Origin: CAYYTU01 sp964474655
Lineage (GTDB): Bacteria; Chloroflexota; Anaerolineae; B4-G1
Reading direction: 5' to 3'
Assembly (NCBI GenBank): GCA_964474655.1
Contig: CAYYTU010000056.1
Location: 1-19,544 of the forward strand
Length of the DNA: 19,544 bases
In this document: piece by piece, positions 16,509-19,544 of the stretch
How positions within the stretch are numbered: position 1 is the stretch's first letter
How the letters are laid out: every line of letters begins with the position of its first letter
Notes under the pieces: generated by a model
The model's input: only the letters and a program-made list of their open reading frames with translations
Databases searched by the model: none
Told to the model about the DNA's origin: nothing
Made by a program: the position numbers and the translations under genes

Positions 16509-17301
16509 TGGAGAATCTCCTTTCGATGGCGCGCACGAGTAGCGATAAGATCAGCGTCATTATCAGGTAAAGCAGCGCTACGGTGTTGTAACCCTCGAAG
16601 GCGCGGAAAGTGCGAGAAACGTACAATCGTCCCTTCTGCAACAGATCCGGCAGCGCGATCACGGCCATCAGCGACGAATCCTTGAGCATAGCGATGAAGT
16701 TATTGCCCAGCGGAGGCAGGATACGGCGCACGGCTTGAGGTAGAATAACATGCCGCATAGCCTGCATATATGTCATTCCTAGGGAACGGGCCGCTTCCAT
16801 CTGTCCCCGTTCGATCGATTCGATGCCCCCGCGGTAGATCTCGGCCATATAGGCCGCGTAACAGATGGCGATGCCAATCACTGCCGACGGCACGCCTTGA
16901 ATGTCGACAGTGCCTCCGGTGGCGTTGCGTAACTTAGGTGTGACGACGAATCCCACGTAGAGAATGATCACCAGGAGCGGAACGCCGCGAATGACCTCGA
17001 CGTATAGCGTCGATACAGCGTACAGGATAGGATTGTCGGATACGCGCATAAGGCCGAAGATTAGACCCACGATCAAAGCGATCAGATACGAGATGGCGGT
17101 GACCTGTAACGTCAGCTGCAGGCCCACGGAAACAAACTTGATGGCCTTGATGTACTCTTCCGAGGTCAGCACAGACCAGCCTACGCTGAGCCCAACGATC
17201 GCTAGGATGATGGCCCACCATGGGGCGTCCTCCCAGGGTATGGGCAGAATTTTGGCACTTCTTTTCTCTGCTTCACTAGCTCCGGTTAGTCCAGTGGACA
17301 T
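16501..17301 (-). CDS. Polar amino acid ABC transporter permease (HisM/GlnP type)
   Basis: Integral membrane subunit of the importer, 266 residues. After a hydrophilic N-terminus comes a hydrophobic segment (about 30-48), then the typical permease core beginning LQLTLQVTAISYLIALIVG. The EVIRGVPLLVIILY segment and the EAA loop region (YMAEIYRGGIESIERGQMEAARSLGMT) identify the family; that loop docks on the ATPase. Only one permease gene is present, so a homodimer is expected. GTGAGGAG lies upstream of the ATG. The 111-bp gap to the binding-protein gene holds a long hairpin. Confidence 0.94.
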   Translation of the reverse strand: MSTGLTGASEAEKRSAKILPIPWEDAPWWAIILAIVGLSVGWSVLTSEEYIKAIKFVSVGLQLTLQVTAISYLIALIVGLIFGLMRVSDNPILYAVSTLYVEVIRGVPLLVIILYVGFVVTPKLRNATGGTVDIQGVPSAVIGIAICYAAYMAEIYRGGIESIERGQMEAARSLGMTYMQAMRHVILPQAVRRILPPLGNNFIAMLKDSSLMAVIALPDLLQKGRLYVSRTFRAFEGYNTVALLYLIMTLILSLLVRAIERRFSIE

Positions 17302-17337
17302 AATGGCTCCTCACTAGGTAACGCGATGTGGTGCAAT

Positions 17338-17398
17338 CTGTCGGTGAGAGGATGGGGGCCATCGGCCATTGCCGCGCCGATGGCCCCCATGCCGACAG
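17338..17398 (-). promoter_or_regulatory. Intercistronic hairpin between binding-protein and permease genes
   Basis: A perfect 15-bp inverted repeat (17352-17366 with 17376-17390, core GGGGGCCATCGGC) has a nine-base loop. It is extended by CTGTCGG (17338-17344) pairing with CCGACAG (17392-17398) across an asymmetric bulge. On the - strand no U-run follows, so it is unlikely to be a full terminator. In comparable transporter operons such hairpins protect the upstream mRNA or reduce read-through, giving more binding protein than permease. Confidence 0.6.
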
Positions 17399-17412
17399 CG
17401 TTACGAATTACT

Positions 17413-18969
17413 TTACTGCTCTGTGCCGAAGTATTTATCGTAGACTTCGTCGTAAGCGCTGCTCTCCTTGATCGCGGCCAGGCCCTCATTGATCGCCTCC
17501 AGCACGTCCTGGCGATCGGGGTTGACGGCGATGCCGTACTGCTCCTCGGTGTAGACGCCCTCAAGTAGATTCAGGTCCATCTCTGGGTTCGACTGGATGA
17601 TGTCGGCGGCGGTAGGGCCGTCGGCCATCGCGGCGTCGACGTCGCCGTTGGCGAGAGCCTGGAAGGCCAGCGTGTTCTCGTCGTAGCGGACGACTTCGGC
17701 CTCGGTGTTGTCCGAAAGCCAGATGTCGCCGGTGGTGCCGAGCTGGACGCCGACCCGCTTGCCGGCCAGGTCGTCGGGGCCGGTGATCTCGGTCTCGTCG
17801 GCGCGGACAGCCAGGCGCTGTCCGGCGTTGAAGTAGGGATCGCTGAAGTCGACCATCTCTTCGCGTTCCTCGGTGATCGTGGCGGCGGACATCACGGCGT
17901 CGAACTCGCCGGAAGCCAGGGCCACGAAGATGCCGTCCCAGCGGGTGTTGACCAGCTCGTAGTCGAAGCCGGCCTCCTCGGCGATGGCGTCGAGCAGATC
18001 GGGATCGAAGCCGGTGATGTTGCCCTCGTCATCCACGAACTCGAAAGGCGGATACTCGGCGTTGAGGCCAACCACTATCGTGCCCAGGTCGGCGCCTTCA
18101 CCTTCTTCCTCGACCTCCGTGCCGAAGTACTTGTCGTAGACTTCGTCGTAAGCGCTGCTCTCCTTGACCGCGGCCAGGCCCTCATTGATCGCCTCCAGCA
18201 CGTCCTGGCGATCGGGGTTGACGGCGATGCCGTACTGCTCCTCGGTGTAGACGCCCTCAAGTAGATTCAGGTCCATCTCTGGGTTCGACTGGATGATGTC
18301 GGCGGCGGTAGGGCCGTCGGCCATCGCGGCGTCGACGTCGCCGTTGGCGAGAGCCTGGAAGGCCAGCGTGTTCTCGTCGTAGCGGACGACTTCGGCCTCG
18401 GTGTTGTCCGAAAGCCAGATGTCGCCGGTGGTGCCGAGCTGGACGCCGACCCGCTTGCCGGCCAGGTCGTCGGGGCCGGTGATCTCGGTCTCGTCGGCGC
18501 GGACAGCCAGGCGCTGTCCGGCGTTGAAGTAGGGATCGCTGAAGTCGACCATCTCTTCGCGTTCCTCGGTGATCGTGGCGGCGGACATCACGGCGTCGAA
18601 CTCGCCGGAAGCCAGGGCCACGAAGATGCCGTCCCAGCGGGTGTTGACCAGCTCGTAGTCGAAGCCGGCCTCCTCGGCGATGGCGTCGAGCAGATCGGGA
18701 TCGAAGCCGGTGATGTTGCCCTCGTCATTCACGAACTCGAAAGGTGGATACTCGGCGTTGAGGCCGACCACTACTGTGCCTAGTCCTTCCTCTTCCTCCT
18801 CCTCTACCTCTTCGGGAGGCTCCGTTGGTTCCTCGGTCGGCTCTTCGGCCGGAGCTTCTGTGGGGGGCTCTGTGGGTTCTGGCGTGGGGCTTGGCCCACA
18901 GGCAACTGCGGTCGATAACACGAGCGTCAGAACGGCGATCAGGGTAAGTAGTTTGGTTGCTTTCGTCAT
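17413..18969 (-). CDS. Tandem-duplicated family-3 amino acid-binding lipoprotein
   Basis: Binding protein of the adjacent importer, 518 residues, about twice the family length. A signal peptide ends at C24 (TAVAC), followed by a Pro/Glu/Thr tether (about 25-62). Two complete ligand-binding domains occupy residues 63-285 and 295-517, joined by the acidic linker VEEEGEGAD. They differ at three positions only (V/I after LGT, N/D in the FV-N/D-DEGN motif, V/I before KESS). Each has LNAEYPPFEF, FDPDLLDAIAEEAG, SAATITEEREEMVDFSDPYF and GVQLGTTGD, so both should bind ligand. AGGAGGAG precedes the ATG. The nucleotide repeat is listed separately. A tandem-SBP architecture exists in other ABC importers, but this near-identity implies a recent event, ongoing conversion, or an assembly error. 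Confidence 0.9.
   Translation of the reverse strand: MTKATKLLTLIAVLTLVLSTAVACGPSPTPEPTEPPTEAPAEEPTEEPTEPPEEVEEEEEEGLGTVVVGLNAEYPPFEFVNDEGNITGFDPDLLDAIAEEAGFDYELVNTRWDGIFVALASGEFDAVMSAATITEEREEMVDFSDPYFNAGQRLAVRADETEITGPDDLAGKRVGVQLGTTGDIWLSDNTEAEVVRYDENTLAFQALANGDVDAAMADGPTAADIIQSNPEMDLNLLEGVYTEEQYGIAVNPDRQDVLEAINEGLAAVKESSAYDEVYDKYFGTEVEEEGEGADLGTIVVGLNAEYPPFEFVDDEGNITGFDPDLLDAIAEEAGFDYELVNTRWDGIFVALASGEFDAVMSAATITEEREEMVDFSDPYFNAGQRLAVRADETEITGPDDLAGKRVGVQLGTTGDIWLSDNTEAEVVRYDENTLAFQALANGDVDAAMADGPTAADIIQSNPEMDLNLLEGVYTEEQYGIAVNPDRQDVLEAINEGLAAIKESSAYDEVYDKYFGTEQ
17419..18087 (-). repeat. Direct repeat copy 2 (second binding domain)
   Basis: Partner of the repeat at 18115-18783, encoding residues 295-517. 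The identical core is 17473-18032. The period of 696 bp is a multiple of three, so the duplication keeps the frame and includes a nine-residue acidic linker. Confidence 0.95.
18115..18783 (-). repeat. Direct repeat copy 1 (first binding domain)
   Basis: This 669-bp segment encodes residues 63-285 and repeats 696 bp away at 17419-18087. By eye there are ten mismatches: four within the first 54 bp at the low-coordinate end and six within the last 55 bp at the high end. The intervening 560 bp (18169-18728) match the other copy at every base. Confidence 0.95.
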
Positions 18970-18990
18970 TTTTCTCCTCCTCTTGGTAAA

Positions 18991-19053
18991 TTATGCGAAA
19001 GAACGTATTGGATCTTTTGTCGCTGAGTGGGGTGGCATTTTAAAGTCGGTCAA
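18991..19053 (-). CDS. Possible 20-codon leader peptide upstream of the binding-protein gene
   Basis: On the - strand AAAAAGGAGGTGAT (19069-19056) is an almost perfect complement of the 16S rRNA 3' end. With ideal spacing it faces TTG at 19053, opening a 20-codon frame (TDFKMPPHSATKDPIRSFA after the start) that stops 21 bases before the binding-protein ATG. An in-frame ATG lies five codons in. A second frame, ATG at 19057 reading MIDRL, starts only two bases after GGAGG. The evidence is the Shine-Dalgarno sequence, not homology. It may instead act as a ribosome standby site or mRNA-stabilising element. Confidence 0.3.
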   Translation of the reverse strand: MTDFKMPPHSATKDPIRSFA

Positions 19054-19126
19054 TCATCACCTCCTTTTTGGCGTGCTGGTTGTGTCAGGGGTCATACATA
19101 CTGGATGATGGCAGTCCGGCAGCGAT

Positions 19127-19159
19127 AAAATAAAAGCCAGCCTCCGTCTGGAGACTGGC
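19127..19159 (-). terminator. Intrinsic terminator in the leader of the ABC transporter operon
   Basis: On the - strand GCCAGTCTCC (19159-19150) pairs with GGAGGCTGGC (19145-19136), ten pairs with one G-T, around an AGAC loop. TTTTATTTT (19135-19127) follows. It lies between the operon promoter and the binding-protein gene and points toward that gene, so transcription of the operon must pass it. This indicates attenuation. Confidence 0.75.
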
Positions 19160-19280
19160 CCCGGTTCACTTTCGACTACCTAGCCCGAACAGACTACCCA
19201 GACGGGGGTGGTTCCTTTCGGGAGTGTCGCTTGTCGAAGGTTGGTATGCTTTCCATAATTATTTGATGTTGCTCCAACTT
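19160..19280 (-). promoter_or_regulatory. Candidate structured leader (attenuator or riboswitch, class not recognised)
   Basis: The segment between the predicted transcription start (near 19280) and the terminator folds by eye. TTCGAC (19238-19233) pairs with GTCGAA (19176-19171). Inside it CCCGAA (19222-19217) pairs with TTCGGG (19189-19184), enclosing an ACCC/GGGT helix. CCCCG (19207-19203) can alternatively pair with CGGGG (19163-19159), which touches the foot of the terminator. I compared it with SAM, glycine, glutamine (glnA), TPP, guanidine-I and T-box signatures from memory and found no convincing match. Confidence 0.45.
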
Positions 19281-19286
19281 GGGTCA

Positions 19287-19315
19287 AATCTACCACAGAG
19301 GGGGCGTTTTGTCAA
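19287..19315 (-). promoter_or_regulatory. Sigma70-like promoter of the amino acid ABC transporter operon
   Basis: On the - strand TTGACA (19315-19310) is a perfect -35. It is separated by exactly 17 bases from TAGATT (19292-19287), a good -10. Transcription would begin near 19280 and give a leader of about 310 bases before the binding-protein ATG at 18969. Confidence 0.75.
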
Positions 19316-19324
19316 GCCGGCGCA

Positions 19325-19380
19325 TTCACTCACGTAAAATGTTACCGAGGTGGTATAGTTCACTCAAATGATAATGTTAC
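19325..19380 (+). repeat. Imperfect direct repeat, possible insertion-sequence end
   Basis: Two related units lie at 19325-19345 and 19359-19380. Both begin TTCACTCA and end AATGTTAC, with a variable middle (CGTAA versus AATGAT). They precede a Shine-Dalgarno-like GGAGG and the short transposase-like reading frame, so they may be transposase-binding sequences at the end of an element. A pair of regulator-binding sites is the alternative. Confidence 0.4.
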
Positions 19381-19390
19381 TGGAGGAACT

Positions 19391-19459
19391 ATGCGCACTG
19401 AGGAAAAAATGAACGTTGATGAACGCTACAAATACTTACTATACTTTTGCACTTTTTGA
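19391..19459 (+). pseudogene. Probable truncated transposase start
   Basis: GGAGG (19382-19386) precedes ATG 19391, which opens a frame of only 22 codons starting MRTEEKMNVDERYKYL. That opening resembles the N-termini of some integrase-core transposases as I remember them, after which the frame ends at TGA 19457-19459. The following bases are AT-rich and show no continuation in other frames. Together with the direct repeat upstream this looks like an insertion-sequence remnant cut off near its 5' end. The identification rests on a short stretch. Confidence 0.35.
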
Positions 19460-19483
19460 GCGTTTTTGAGATTATGATACAAT
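19456..19483 (+). promoter_or_regulatory. Possible promoter reading out of the window
   Basis: TTGAGC (19456-19461) and TACAAT (19478-19483) are separated by 16 bases in an AT-rich stretch and would start transcription near 19490. No gene begins before the window ends. A short inverted repeat, CTGCCA/TGGCAG, spans 19521-19544. Confidence 0.3.
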
Positions 19484-19544
19484 TTGCTCAATACTTTGGA
19501 AATTAAGTAATTTACAATTCCTGCCAGTTGAGCGATAATGGCAG

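Noticed and set aside
19195..19260. T-box-like string GGGTGGTTCC on the + strand
   Set aside because: It only loosely resembles AGGGTGGNACCGCG. No terminator or gene follows on that strand, and the same bases are better explained by the - strand leader.

Overview
The window looks like a GC-rich chromosomal segment of a bacterium, most likely a member of the Chloroflexota (Anaerolineae-like). This is inferred from the gene mix: membrane-anchored GH39-like glycosidases beside a GT39-type glycosyltransferase, a TPR/zinc-ribbon/Yip1-like membrane protein, indolepyruvate:ferredoxin oxidoreductase, and lipoprotein-type solute-binding proteins. No rRNA, tRNA or CRISPR array was seen.

Left part (1-10663, + strand). 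A sigma70-like promoter (67-95) precedes a 1227-residue multidomain protein. It has an RNA polymerase alpha-CTD-like domain, an acidic linker, one membrane segment, a degenerate GH18-like barrel, an NBR1-type Ig-like domain and a C-terminal GH39-like barrel. The next 218 bp hold what looks like a three-way-junction RNA, followed by an intrinsic terminator just upstream of the next ribosome binding site, a riboswitch-like arrangement that I cannot match to a known class. After it come two more membrane-anchored GH39-like proteins, a GT39-type glycosyltransferase, RNA 3'-phosphate cyclase (rtcA) and ribonuclease Z (rnz). These are packed with gaps or overlaps of 1 to 27 bp, so surface-glycan and RNA-processing genes appear to share a transcript.

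Middle (10664-14577, + strand). A 99-residue zinc-ribbon protein is followed by iorA and iorB, which ferment aromatic amino acids through aryl-pyruvates. A strong hairpin terminator closes iorAB. A stand-alone family-3 solute-binding lipoprotein comes next.

Right part (14578-18969, - strand). A TPR/zinc-ribbon/multi-pass membrane protein lies downstream of a polar amino acid ABC transporter operon, transcribed in the order binding protein, permease, ATPase. The binding protein is a tandem duplication: two 223-residue ligand-binding domains that differ at three residues. A 560-bp stretch is identical at every base, with all differences confined to the two edges.

The 575-bp gene-poor right end (18970-19544) holds the regulatory leader of that operon on the - strand. 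It contains a near-consensus promoter, a foldable segment, an intrinsic terminator, and a near-perfect Shine-Dalgarno sequence serving a possible 20-codon leader peptide. Beyond it is AT-rich sequence with a direct repeat and what looks like the truncated start of a transposase gene. iorAB, the stand-alone binding protein and the transporter together suggest amino acid uptake coupled to fermentative catabolism; that link is inference from proximity.
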